Source: Ignelater luminosus (Eukaryota; Arthropoda; Insecta; Coleoptera; Elateridae). Taken from it: a DNA stretch of 64,000 bases. The stretch lies in the NCBI GenBank assembly GCA_011009095.1, contig VTPC01005736.1, positions 151,652 through 215,651 on the forward strand. Reading direction: 5' to 3'. A program made the position numbers and the translations under genes. Shown here one piece after another: positions 47,160 to 59,500 of the stretch. Position 1 is the first letter of the stretch. Every line of letters starts with the position of its first letter. The notes below the pieces were generated by a model that was not told the origin of the DNA, did no database searches, and was given only the letters and a program-made list of their open reading frames with translations.

Positions 47160-48850
47160 ACGAAGTCAAAGTCTACAACGCACTATATCTTTTGAAATAC
47201 TATACCGTGAAAGACGGTTTAATTTGACAGAAGTTAAGTCTGGTTCTACTGACGATGTCGGTGGTTCACCGACAAGGAAATGACCAGCGGTTAAAGGAAG
47301 GAGGTCAGTGGCATCATTACTCAAGGGTGAAATGGGGCAGGAATCTAGACAGACTTCAATGTAAACCAAAAAGATATAAAAGTCTTCGTAGGTTAATACA
47401 TATAGATTTGCCTACTATTCTTTTAATGTGACACTTGACGGAATGTACACTTCTCTTTCAAATTCCACCAAAGTTAAGGGAATGAGGAGGAATGAAGTGT
47501 TATTCTATACTAGATGTTAATGTTAATGAATGGACTACATCACTACATCGTTCTGAAATTCTAAGTTGGTCCAGAAATTTTGTAGTTTTTCTTCTTCTTT
47601 TTCGTACCTTCAATTCAAAGATAGTGGCGTTATCTAAGTAAATCTCTTTGACATGTTTCTGTCGCGATATGAAGCGTTTTAATGCGTCCAAGAACAAATT
47701 GGTTATTAAATCCCCAACCAATTCTAAATGGATTTCCTTTGTTGAAAAACATACAAATAGAGAACTATACGCCTTAGTGGTTTGTTTAGAGCGAGGTTCA
47801 CCTCATTTCAATATAATTGGACCAGCATAATCTAAATCGCAATTCACAAACAGTCTAAGTGGCTCGGTCCCTACGTTGGGTAAATTTCCCATAATGGGTT
47901 GAAAATTAATTGATTTGCAACAAATACATCTTACACAACGATGTAAAATTTTCCTAATTGCTGATCGACCTCCTGGTATCCAACTTAATTGTGTATTTTG
48001 GATAATGTGGTGACCCTTTCCTATTTGTATTTTACAAAATATGAATTTGTTTGGGATAATAAAAATTGACATCTACTAAATTTATGTTATTTGAAATAGC
48101 TAAACTTAATCCATCCCTCGAAAATTTTGATAACGAACCTGAAATTTTGTCAACAACGTAATCGTTGCTTATTGCCAGAATGATCTAACACTGCGACTAC
48201 CACAGTAGACAACAATATCTGCACTTGATTAAAATTATTGTAGGTATTGACTCGTTGAAGGTACCGGAGTTATTGATGGCTCTGATACATCAATATGTTT
48301 CAACACATTTTCCTCATCTTGTTTATGCAACAAAGCATTATGAGGCTGCTTACACCTCTGACATACATTAATTGTAATTAAAAATTCAGAACACTTATAA
48401 ACTACTTTGTGATCATTTCCTTTGTACAAAAGGCGAAGTTGCTCATTAACCGTGACATAAGTTTTTGCTTTCTGTTTGCTACAACTTTGAGTTTTCTGTT
48501 TTGATATTGGGTTGCTTAAACCAGACTTATTAAACGAATTAAGCGATTCTAGTACGCGAAATCTTTTCTCTAAAAGCTCCGTAATTTGTACTGCTAATTT
48601 GGGGATTTTCGTAGAAAGAGTTATCTCCCATTCTTTTTGTGTATTATAATCAAATTTAGATGTAATAATAGATGTAAGTATTGCATCCCAGGATGTTATA
48701 TCTAATTTTAATGCCTTTAATACTGCCAAATTTTGTGACTCTAATTCTTTGCTAGCTCCGCCAATTAAGCAAGATTTTCAGTAATGAAACTATTTACAAA
48801 CAAGCACGTTAAAAGACTTGCTGGCTCTTCAAGAGGTCTAGGGTTATATA
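47160..48850 (-). mobile_element. Internally deleted BEL/Pao retrotransposon
   Basis: Read on the minus strand from 48850. A gag-like region has LKALKLDITSWDAILTSI, YNTQKEWEITL, LEKRFRVLESLNSFNKS and a zinc-knuckle CQRCKQPHNALLH. A protease-like stretch follows (VVVAVLDHSGNKQRL, QNTQLSWI), then directly the integrase (PGGRSAIRKILHRCVRC, DYAGPIILK, stop, LELVGDLITNLFLDALKRF, EIYLDNAT, PISPLSNDATDLLPLTAG, EPDLTSVKLNRLSRY). The whole RT-RNase H segment between protease and integrase is missing. Scattered stops and shifts make it dead. LTRs were not identified. Confidence 0.85.
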
Positions 48851-50345
48851 CAGTAAACAACTGAGGGTGGCCAGTCGTCGTCATTTATTAGGTAAAGACG
48901 TAATAATTCCATTAAACTGCAGTAGATAGTAGTAATAGATACGGAGTTGCTGTTGATGGTATTGACGTATATTGGATAATATCATTCGCAAGACTGCATC
49001 ATCAAATGCACGTGCTGTAGAGTAGCTGTGTAAAATGAAGGAAGTCAGAAGAGCACAGGAAGCGTTAAACCCAACGACAATAGTCTATCTTCTCCCAAAA
49101 AATAGACGGGATGGTGTTGCAGCTGGATGCCTACGATCCTTCGACGTATTTGAAACTGAGAATGTGAGACCTGCAGTAGGACAATAACAATATCTGGCAT
49201 GATGGCAAGGCCTTTACAGTAAAAAAAATTCTGAGAAGATTTCTTGATATGTTACAAGCTTGCTTGAGTTTTAGAACAGGCAAATTTAGTAAAATCTTGA
49301 TCAAACAACAATACTTTCTAGGAATAACAAGGCAACAGGCCTTAATGGATTTTGGCTGAACCGGATAATTATAAAATAATCTGACTGTTCAAATACTTAA
49401 GGGCTGTTTTACTCTAAACGTTTTAATAAAAATTTCTACAAACAACTACGGATTGTGATAATCTTTACTCCGGATAAGTACACAAAATAATTTCATTTAT
49501 TTGGAAGTGTGTAAGATAAAAGACAACAACTCGATTTAATATTTTGTATTATTTAATATAATCAAACTTTATGTAAATACAAATAAAAACTAGTATAACT
49601 ACGAAAAGTCAATTAATCACAAGCTATTTATAAATTGTCGTTGCCTTTTCATGTTAAAATGTTTAGTTTTCTGTTTACCTATTTTACAAAAGGTAAGAAG
49701 CACTAAGTAGTAGGTACATTTTAACGTCTACGAAAGAAATTTCTATGCTAACTGGCTTCCAATTAAAAATGCTTTTGAACTAACTTTTTTATACTTTTAA
49801 AGCTTTCAGGAAAGCTTTTTCTACACAAATTAATTTCAAACCTATGCTGCTTTGCACGAAACAAAATTTATTAAAAATAAGAAAAAAGTTGTTTAAAAAA
49901 TCTTGCACTCAACTTTAAATTAAATTTCTGACTGATCTAGTGATTTACAGGCATTGTAGGGTTTTTGGAATTTAATCTTTACGAAACAAACTTCTTTTTT
50001 AGTGCGCATAGATTAAAAACATTTATCATGTGTTAGACAGATTTTATTACTAGTAGCGTCCAGAATTTTATGAGGAATAATCACTCGGTTTTTGAAATTT
50101 TGTCATCTGCTTTATATTGGCTGCTGTACTGATCACCCTTACTTTCCTTCATTTTCTGAATAATGAGCCAAAATTGATACAGAGTAAACGTCCATGTTTT
50201 TGCATTATTTGAGGTGGAGTGCAATAAACGTTCATTCTTATTTAGCATTTTATAAAAAGAGCTGACTGGTAATAATATTTTGGAACTTGACAACGGGTGT
50301 ACTTTGCTTCTTTTGTCTATTTCTGCTTATTTATCTTTTGCTTTT
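48851..50345. other. Unassigned stretch
   Basis: No gene is recognised. Around 49320-49380 a short NNKATGLNGFW-like reading resembles the LINE motif NKATGLDGI, but it is too short to call. The rest is AT-rich. Confidence 0.25.
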
Positions 50346-51950
50346 ATGCTGTTGGGGTTGCCTTGGGCGCCAGGTACTTTTATAGGGATCAAAAGCACCA
50401 AACCCTTTCCAAGACAATGAGATAATAGATATAATGTAAAAGAAGTGACAGTATTTCCTCCAGTAAATACTTGTGGCAATGTAACCAACGAGGACTCAGG
50501 TGTGAACCTACCTGGTTCGCAGCTCAGTGCTCCTGAGGAAATAAAGGTAGTTAATCGTAAAATAAAAGATGGCTTTTCATCAGATAATGATATCGTATTT
50601 TGCTAGATCTAACGTTGCCGAGAAAGTGGAAGAAAACAGAAAAAAAAAGTTTACCATTGGTTGGAACAAGATATAATATCTTCAGATCAAGAAAGCTTTT
50701 TAGCGTACTCGATTGAAGCCTAAAAATCCTGTTAGAATACTTTTATCATTTTCCTGATGGCAGCAACACAGGTACAATTGTTCGTGAAATTAATAAGTGC
50801 ACACAGCAAAGAAGTCGAATACAGACTGTTACTGGCAGTGAAATTATGTATTTATACCTAGACAAAAAATACTATGGGAACGAGAACGAGATGCTCATAA
50901 TGAAATAATGGCCGAGTCAATTACCAGAGACAAATTTGACTTCATCATGTCAAATATACACATTCACGACAACAACGGATAAATCTCAACATTTGAACAG
51001 AAAATCGATGGAAACTGGCCGATTAGAGCAAATGCACTCTGTGCGTGAAGCCAAAGAATTGATGAAAGGAAAGCTGGGTGGGAACTAGCAGACTGGGCTT
51101 TGTTTATTGGTTTGAGTCCTATTAAGGCATATCTACTAACATTAGCACTATCATTGCTGAATGTGGTGTTGGAGCTGGTGTAGTTCTGGAGTATAAAGAC
51201 GCCCTACAAAAAAGTCACCTGCGGAAAAAAATTCATTTATTTTTTAATACTTTAGTTGAACTGCTTACTGATAAAGGATTCTATGCAACGGGTTCAGTAA
51301 GAGAAGACCGTTTGCCTGGGAATCCTTTGGTTGACAGTAAACAGTTCAAAAAAGACCGTGGCTCATATGGAACAAAAGAAGATCGTATCGTGTGTTCGAT
51401 CTGTGCTAGAATAGAAGCTATTTACAATGTTAAACGATACTCACGAAAGAAGAAACTTTTACTGTTTGTTACAGATCAAACAACCACACGTTGTTCATTT
51501 ATACAACGCTAATATGGATGGAGTCAAACGCTCTGATCAAAATATAGAACTTTATCACGGAGTAATACGTGGAAAAAGTGATACTTCCCCCTAACAACAC
51601 ATTGCATTAATCTAGTAATACAAAACGCCTGGCATTTGCATGGTAACTGCGTGAGAATTTGAATCAACCAGGCTTTCGTAGAAAAATTGCTATTGAGATA
51701 CTTTTTTCTGAACAAAAAAAGAACGCTTTTCTTATTAAAGGGACCATCTTTCTAAAGATAGAAATTTCGACGTTACATATGATCGTCTTTATCATTACGT
51801 GACACGCGAAGGAAAACAGTCCAGATGTGGCCAATACCACGAACAATCTACATTTAGGTGCACAAAATGTAACACTACTGTCTACGTTCAATGTTTTCTG
51901 GATTATCACACAAAAAATAATTTTGCTATAACCCAGTAAAATAAGGATTG
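50346..51950 (+). pseudogene. piggyBac-type transposase pseudogene and 5' flank
   Basis: From about 50560 the plus strand shows broken piggyBac (PGBD-like) transposase. The pieces include VGAGVVLEYKDALQKSHLRK, LLTDKGFYATGSVREDRLPG, NPLVDSKQFKKDRGSYGTK, VKRYSRKKKLLLFV, and a C-terminal cysteine-rich tail (RCGQYHEQSTFRCTKCN, CFLDYHTKNN). The frame changes many times and stops are frequent. The intact family protein is about 550-600 aa; most of it can be traced here. The sequence just 5' (50350-50405) is repeated at 39795-39850 and is probably part of the element's untranslated region. Termini were not resolved. Confidence 0.85.
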
Positions 51951-51989
51951 AACCTCGGAATGAAAGATACAAAGCTGAAAATTTGTATA

Positions 51990-53573
51990 CACCTTTGTCT
52001 CGACGTTATAAAGACGAATTGAAAAGTCTCATAAGATATCGTGTCCGCTAGTCGAGATATCAAAGATTGAAGGTCACGAAAATCGGTTTTATACAAATAT
52101 CTCGCTTTCCATGTCTCCCATGTTATTGGAGGTTATTACAAAACTTGTAGAGCGTAACATTCTCTACATGTTTGGTTCTATGCATTTTTCTGTATGATTA
52201 GTCGTTTTCGAGATAGAGCGCGGAGAGTGGGAAGCGCGCATCTGTTTATATATTAACGCTATGTAAACTGCGGAGCCAGATGCATAGTACACTTTACGTA
52301 GTTAATTGTATGATGGAATATATTATTGTTTGAGGTAGAATGCAAGGCGGGTTTTTTTGACATGGTATCCTCGATAGGCCTAATCTGTGTTGTACTTATG
52401 TAATGCAATACACAACCTCCTAGTGAATAGTATCAGAAGCTACTCGGTTCACCTCTGAATACCATCACCAGTAGGTATGCGTCTCAAAACTAACTTCGTC
52501 AAGTGTACTGTGTATCTGGCTTCGCAGTTTACATAGCATTAACTTATAATCTCGAAAACAACTAATCATACAGAAAAATGCATAGAACCAAAATTGTAAA
52601 GAATCTTATGCTCTACAATTTCTGTAAGAACCTCCAACGACATACGAGCCATAGGAAGCGAGATATTTGTAAAAACCAATTTTCGTGACCTTTGACCTTT
52701 GATATCTCGACTTTTGTTAATCGTCGTAAATACCACGCCGAGGCGTGGCGGCTTTAGAAGTCTTCTGACATTCTCTTCAGCCCTGGTAGTCTTGAATTGA
52801 TAGAAGCTGAACGCTCTTCTCGTCCATTTGTGATGGAGTGGAGATTGAGTTGGAATTTGGTCGAGTTCTTGGATTTTGTAGACATCCCGGCAGGAAGTGC
52901 TTGGCGGAGGCTCTTGTGATGATGGCTGGATGTTGATCGGTTGGAACTTTGGTGTTGACGTCGCAACGGCTTTGGTTAAGTTGAGTTGAATGAAGCTGGA
53001 GATATCGGTGCTGATGGTGGACCCCGAAGATAGCTTCGAGTTTTAATGGTTTAATTGGCGGCATTCGACGGAGTACAGGTGGATCGTAGTAGCAGAGGGA
53101 GGAGGAATGATAGTTAATGATTGGAATTTGGTTCGATGCTGGGAAGGAATGGAATGGAAGGGGGAAGGGGTTTACGCAGGTGGCAACGGCTAGTACAGGA
53201 ATTTCTCGAAGCTATGGTGTGCAGGTCTGAAGAGCCCCAAGCGGGAATAGTCACGGTCTGCCCGCCGGAGGCAGACCGGTCTGGAGGAGTTAAGAAAAGT
53301 GCTGTGTTGATTATGGCGCTGGTCCTACGCCCGCCCTGACGCAGGATCTCAGCAGTTGTTGGATGGAGACGCCCGCAATCCGGCTCTTCCGTCCGGAATG
53401 GTGGCTGACTCCAGATGGTGGCTTCGATACTCTTTGCCATACCGGGCGTTACCGCACTGCGCGATTTCAGGTCGACCGTCTTGCTTCACATTTGACGCTG
53501 AAATATCTCGACTAGCGGACACGATATTTTATGAGACTTTTCAGCCCGTCTTTATAACGGCGAGACAAAGGTC
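51990..53573. mobile_element. Foldback element split by a later insertion
   Basis: The left end ACCTTTGTCTCGACGTTATA is mirrored at 53555-53573, with TA at 51988-51989 and 53574-53575. The left arm (51990-52290) matches the right arm, which is split into 52500-52712 and 53503-53573 by a 790-bp insert. Shared blocks include AGTCGAGATATC, AAATATCTCGCTTTCC and GCATTTTTCTGTATGATTAG. There is no coding. Confidence 0.88.
52713..53502 (-). mobile_element. GC-rich retroposon-like insert with 11-bp target duplication
   Basis: The sequence ATATCTCGACT at 52702-52712 is repeated exactly at 53503-53513, bracketing a 790-bp insert that is clearly GC-richer than all neighbours. Read on the minus strand it ends with a strong hairpin (CCACGCCTCGGCGTGG), then TATTTACGACGATTAACAAA. 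A long, non-TA target duplication and a 3'-terminal structure with a short A-tail suggest target-primed reverse transcription, so a non-autonomous retroposon or a 5'-truncated LINE. Frames of 95-108 codons on the minus strand are not recognisable. Confidence 0.7.
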
Positions 53574-53578
53574 TATGC

Positions 53579-53856
53579 CAGTGATTCTCAACCTTTTTTT
53601 TCGTCACGGTACACTTTTAATAATTCAAAAATTTGGCGGCACACTAACGATAAGATATATTTAAAAGAATTTTACTAGACTATTATATAGCTTTGTTTGG
53701 GTTAAATCTAGAACCAGACCAGAACTGTAATAGTCATGCGCATTGGTTCAGTCAGTCCCCGCTACGAAGGTAAAACCAATTGAACTACTTGTCTGACGTC
53801 GCTTATGTATGGGTATTCGTAGTGGCGGCACATTTCAAAAATCTCGCGGCACACTA
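53579..53856 (+). repeat. hAT-type terminus, cut by the assembly gap
   Basis: Starts CAGTGATTCTCAACCTTTTT, a well-known hAT-type inverted repeat start. It continues with CGTCACGGTACAC and two copies of a GGCGGCACA/CGCGGCACACTA motif. The rest of the element is lost in the run of N. It abuts the right end of the foldback element. Confidence 0.65.
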
Positions 53857-54256
53857 NNNNNNNNNNNNNNNNNNNNNNNNNNNNNNNNNNNNNNNNNNNN
53901 NNNNNNNNNNNNNNNNNNNNNNNNNNNNNNNNNNNNNNNNNNNNNNNNNNNNNNNNNNNNNNNNNNNNNNNNNNNNNNNNNNNNNNNNNNNNNNNNNNNN
54001 NNNNNNNNNNNNNNNNNNNNNNNNNNNNNNNNNNNNNNNNNNNNNNNNNNNNNNNNNNNNNNNNNNNNNNNNNNNNNNNNNNNNNNNNNNNNNNNNNNNN
54101 NNNNNNNNNNNNNNNNNNNNNNNNNNNNNNNNNNNNNNNNNNNNNNNNNNNNNNNNNNNNNNNNNNNNNNNNNNNNNNNNNNNNNNNNNNNNNNNNNNNN
54201 NNNNNNNNNNNNNNNNNNNNNNNNNNNNNNNNNNNNNNNNNNNNNNNNNNNNNNNN
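53857..54256. other. Assembly gap (400 N)
   Basis: A run of 400 N. The round number suggests an estimated or fixed-size scaffold gap. The apparent open frames across it are artefacts. Confidence 0.99.
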
Positions 54257-54540
54257 TCTCTATAGGTCTTTTTGGGTTTTCATCTTCACCAGGGCTAGGA
54301 AGTAAAGTCGTGAACATTAAATTTTGGTTTTTCGTGGAAAATTGTCAATCTTTTGGCAAAATCGGACGTCTACAAATTGACTGATTGAAATTCTGTGAGA
54401 GACGTATTGAAACAGACCATCTACATCTGTAGCTGCATTTCGTTCTCGTTGAGACTTGCCAAAAAATGTATCGAGACAAAGATCGAGAATATTCTGGTAT
54501 TAAAATTATCTGTCTTAAAGACTGTTTTCCTAATCTATTA
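54257..54540. other. Sequence after the gap, unassigned
   Basis: On the minus strand a short LLPSPGEDENPKRPIE frame runs into the gap and could be the edge of a coding or transposon segment, but too little is visible to name it. Confidence 0.25.
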
Positions 54541-54781
54541 TAAAAAGTAATTGAAAATGTAATTAATTTACTGAAACGCAGATAGTAATTACTTTTAAGT
54601 AGTTGAAACTGGAAGTTAATTATAAAAACTATCACCTATTCCTCTTATTTTTTTTGTATCAGCTACAAATTAAAGTATTCAATTTAAAAACTAATCAACA
54701 CAACTACCAATTACCAAAGAAGTAATTCAATTAGCAGTTCAACTACTTACTTAAATAGTAAGTAATTATTGGCTAGCTCTG
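54541..54781 (-). repeat. hAT-type terminus with AGTAATTA subterminal repeats
   Basis: Dense degenerate GTAATTA/AGTAGTT motifs in both orientations end in GGCTAGCTCTG, whose complement CAGAGCTAGCC is a CAG-type hAT terminus. The organisation is like 21920-22230 but the motif differs. Confidence 0.5.
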
Positions 54782-56573
54782 GAAATGTTACAATCAGTAA
54801 GAGGTCGTAAATGTCTAGTCTTTCTTTGGTAGTTTTTCTGATTTAGTATGACAGCCAACGATGACAGGTAATTCATTTTTGAAGCTGATTAAGTTTCTCA
54901 TTTTTCCTAAAGATTTTTGTATTTTATAAAACAAGCTGTGTTATCTTCTTAATATTTACTTAAATAAAACAACATAAATTATCATAAATTTTTTATTATT
55001 ATCTTTTATCTTATTTACAAATTGCTCTATTATTTACATAACTTAATAAAATGATTATTCTTTGATATATTTATTTTTCTTTTGTTGATTTTAGGTCCAT
55101 GTCCAATAAAATATCTACATTTCTTCTTAAATAAAGATCAAACTGATTACTATACACTACTGTATTTTAATTGCTACATAGGTAGTATCTACATAAAATC
55201 ATTAAAAGCTCAGAGAATTGGTTTAATAAATAAATTGAGTTGCAGCTTTTTGAATTGCAAATAGACTTGCAAGTTCAGCAGCTGTAAAGTTTGAACAAGA
55301 GAGTAATTACTAATTAGTAATCGTAGTTCTTTTTTATATTTGCATAGAAGTACTTCCATTGCTAATAGTGGAGTTGTAATAAAAATTTAATAACATTAAA
55401 AATGTACGATAAATTTAGGATTTTAAAATTAAGAAAAACGAGGAATATCAAAAATAAATATTTTATTAAACACAGACCTAAATATTAATAATGAAATGGT
55501 TTTCAGTGAACATTCGTTTTTTATAATGAATGAAATAACTTACATTTAGTAGTAACTACAATAAGACCATCTAAACATCCGAATAAATTCGTTTTACAAT
55601 TTTTCCGTTCAATACAATTTTTGAGATATTAATATACGTGGACGGTATATTTTTTTTAAATAAAACATTTAATAATTAAAATACATTCTACTTATAAATA
55701 CAACGAATACTACATAATATCATAAAAAATTAAATTGCTTTGATTCCCTAAATCCCTATACAGTTTCATCTTTTCATAAATATTATGGGACTAGAACAAT
55801 TAGGTATAAAATATTTTTTCTTTTTATTACATTAATAACATTGATAAATTAGTTATTACATATATTTCTTTAAATAATAAATAAATGGGATCCAATTAAA
55901 ATTTCGATTTATAATTGAAACTTTTACTACTAATCATGAAATGGATTTGAATATTTCAACAATAAATTAAATATTACTTAATAGGATTTGTCATGATGAG
56001 TGAGAGTTTTAGTGTGACACATAAATAGTGTGTGATATATTATTACTATTATTTTCAAATATCTTTACGTTTATTACTACGTACAATTCTTTAGATACAT
56101 CTAAAATACTTTCATCTTTAATTAGTGCCTTTTAAGTTAAACTACAAAATAGAGAGTATATTTTTTTAATTTCAACTCAGATTAGAAAGAAAAGTTTTAA
56201 TATTAATATCACAATTATAATTCACTTCTTTCTTGGTAACATAATTCAGTCTTTCATATTAATATTATATAGGTAGGACTTTACATTCAATCTGATTTAG
56301 ACAATTTAACAAACAACAATCTTTTCAAATAATTTTTTCTTTAAACCTTTTCCTTACAATCTGAGATGTAGTATGTAATATAGGTAATATAATAATTACT
56401 TAAAGTACGTGATACACGTACTTGGCAGCACAGAACTAAAATACAAAAACTGAAAAATTATAAATATTTACACAGACAAAAAGGTAATTCGTTCATAAAT
56501 CTTGAACATCAGATATACTCTCCAAAAAATCACAAGTTTTCTTCTCTTAAATCTAATCATTTTTACAGTCGAT
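54782..56573. other. AT-rich 3' flank of the minus-strand gene
   Basis: Very AT-rich with no coding. It would contain the 3' UTR of the gene ending at 56574. Many ATTAAA and AATAAA strings are present and none can be singled out. Confidence 0.3.
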
Positions 56574-59500
56574 TCACCTTAGCAGTAAAGTTAGCATCGT
56601 TAAAATACTTAAAGCTGTTATATGAGATGTGACTTGCGGTGAATTTGAATAATAAAAACCTTCCGAGTGGAACCCTCTTATGCGGAAACCCCTTTCCCGG
56701 CAATCATCAGCGCTGAAATCCATACAGTGCATCTGGAAATACAGAAAGGGTTTTATTTTTATTACACATCTACACATTAAATAACAATTATAAAAATACA
56801 CCCACTGTCAAGGTTAATTTCGATATTACGTTTTTATTCACCTTTAAAGATATTCTCACGAAATACGCATTAAACTTTATTATGAGTAAAATTAGGGTAG
56901 GAATGAAAAATTACACACTGGCGTGGTATAAAATTCTCTCAGAATGCACATATTCTATGCAATTTTGCTTCATAAAGTAAGAAAACTTCTAATATAAAAG
57001 AGAACATTCATATATTTTTAGGATAACTCACGGTTAAAACTTTTTATTTTTATCCGACATCAATGGGTGTTTCTTTAATTTACTGTAACATGGTGCATTT
57101 TGTTGTTGTGTTGCGCCCTATGTTAGCGTGCCTTTACAAAACAAGAACGTCGAAAAAAGTGTAACGCAAGGCAAATAAAACTTGACTCGATTCGTCTTTG
57201 CAGTCACGAAAACGTAATAAGTTTAAAATGTATGCATTTTGCATTCTAGATATCCACCCATCTAGTTTTATTTATTATTTTACTGTCTGTTTCGTGGATT
57301 TAATATTATTTGGAAAATTAGTTTCAAAATAGATTAAAGTTTTAAAGTTATCGTTTGTAATCTCTGTTATAATAATAAACAGCTAAAAATCGGTATTCTA
57401 GTTTTACTTTTATGATTGATTTCTTTCGTTGTTATATATATAGAATTATGTATTTCAATCTTATTGTACAGGGTGTTTTCTACTAAATTTGAATATTATA
57501 GGTATCCTTGTTGAACTCTTGTTCTTGTGATAATGGTTTGTTATAACAAAGTTCAAAACACGACAGCAAGTTATGCTTAACTGTTCATAAATCTATTTCT
57601 TCTGTTGGTTCTTTGTCTTTCAAACCTTTTCCACAAACCATCTTCTCAAAAAAAACACAAACAAATCGTAATAGTATGTAAAAGATAATTAAATACAGTA
57701 ACTATAATCTGATAAATACAGACGCCATATGTTAGATCACAAAGTACAGGTTGTTGCAATTAAATTGTAACCGTAGCAACCTTGCTTGCCAGTGAAACTG
57801 TAATCTCCTCCCATGATTATCCTCCTGGACTAGTGCCAAAGATAAAATCCTAGCCTCCCCAAAATAGAAATGTGACCCAACCTATAAAGTAATAGAACAC
57901 AAAAGACAGATGTACTTTGACAATCCCGAAGGAAAGGCAACTTTACTTAGTAGTCCGTCTTCTAACTCGGAGTGTTTAAACTACGCAAAGGTGCAAACGA
58001 TCTTGATTACAAAAAAAGCCACAAACACATAAAAAATAGAGACGCATTAGAGGTGGATCTTCAAATACCGAAGCATTGAGGAAGAGCCAAATGAAGGGTA
58101 GAAAACAGAAGACAATAAGTGGAAATAAAATAGAAAGAAAGGGAAGATTCACACACAATTGCTCAAATAGAGAAAGATTACGGTCACATAGACTATGACG
58201 GGCCAAACCTGAAAAAAGAAAAGGGGGAGTTTAGCTTTTGGGGAACCTAGGACAATTTCTTACTAGTCACATGGAAGACACGAATCCAACTTATATGTGA
58301 GGGATTGCAGACAAAAGAATGTACGCCTACGTCCAACCAACCTCCCTAAATGATTAACAAATGACCGGCGCTTTAAGTGCTTAGTCGACCAAAAATAGGA
58401 ACATGTAAATACAAGGGATAACTTGTTCTATATGACGATCTTCTCATCAAGGCTAAAAGAAGTCCTTACAGGACCTATCGGGCGCAGCCTATCCAGAAGT
58501 TAAAGATCCATTATTCACTATAATGGATTCCAAATGTAATAAATATGAAAGAAACCTTATCTTTAAACAACAGAAAAATTAGTGGTATCAAAAGCATAAC
58601 CTAAGCAAAACCTGCAACGTCCCTCTGGTACTATCAAGTGCACAAAATATATCAGAAAAGATCAACAGATCTAAAGATTTATTTATCAATTGGCACCCAA
58701 CGTGGGGCCAATATCTACTGTTGCACATAATGTCGTTTCATTTAGACTGCAATGTTATTGATTTGTCAAGACATTTCACTCAAAAATCTGTGTTTTATTT
58801 ATAAAATTATTAAAAGACTTTTTTCAAATGAATGCATTTATACAGGGTGATCATTTTAAAACTTCCCACCTTGAATAACTCTTTAGTTTGTAAAATTATC
58901 AAAAATCGCTGAAACGCGTCGATTTTGTTTTGGAGGAGGGCATTTAATACCCTACTCTAGTGAGTAGGGAAACTTTCACGTTTCCGCCCTACCACCCCCA
59001 CCCCAAAATTTTAAATGCCACTACCCAATGTGTGATATACCATTTTAAAGGGTAGAAGATTCTCAATTTTTTACATCAAATAAAATCAAAATCGGCCTAG
59101 CCGTACATGAATTAGAGCCAAAAATGTATTTAATTCAATCAATACATTTCTGTCTCCAGTTCACGAACGACTGGGCTGATTTTAATTTTCTCTGATGTGA
59201 AAGATTGAGAATCTTATACCCTTTACAATGATATATCACACATGAAATAGTACCATTTAAAATTTTGGGGTGGGGGTGGTTGGGCGGGAGGGTGAAAGTT
59301 TCTCAACTCACTAGAGTAGGTTATTAAATGTCCCCTTCCAAAACAAAATCGACGCGTTTCAGCGATTTTTGATAATTTTACAAATTAAAGAGTTATTCAA
59401 GGTGGGAATTTAAAAATGATCACTCGGTATATCATTTCTCTTTGTAAAACCTTATATTTGTAAAAAAATACCAACTGAAAGAGAACAACGTGATAGCTTT

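Noticed and set aside
49320..49380. NNKATGLNGFW-like reading as a LINE RT motif
   Set aside because: A single short motif in a broken frame; not enough to call an element.
53780..54384. Open frames of 160-191 codons across the gap
   Set aside because: They consist almost wholly of N and are artefacts of the assembly gap.
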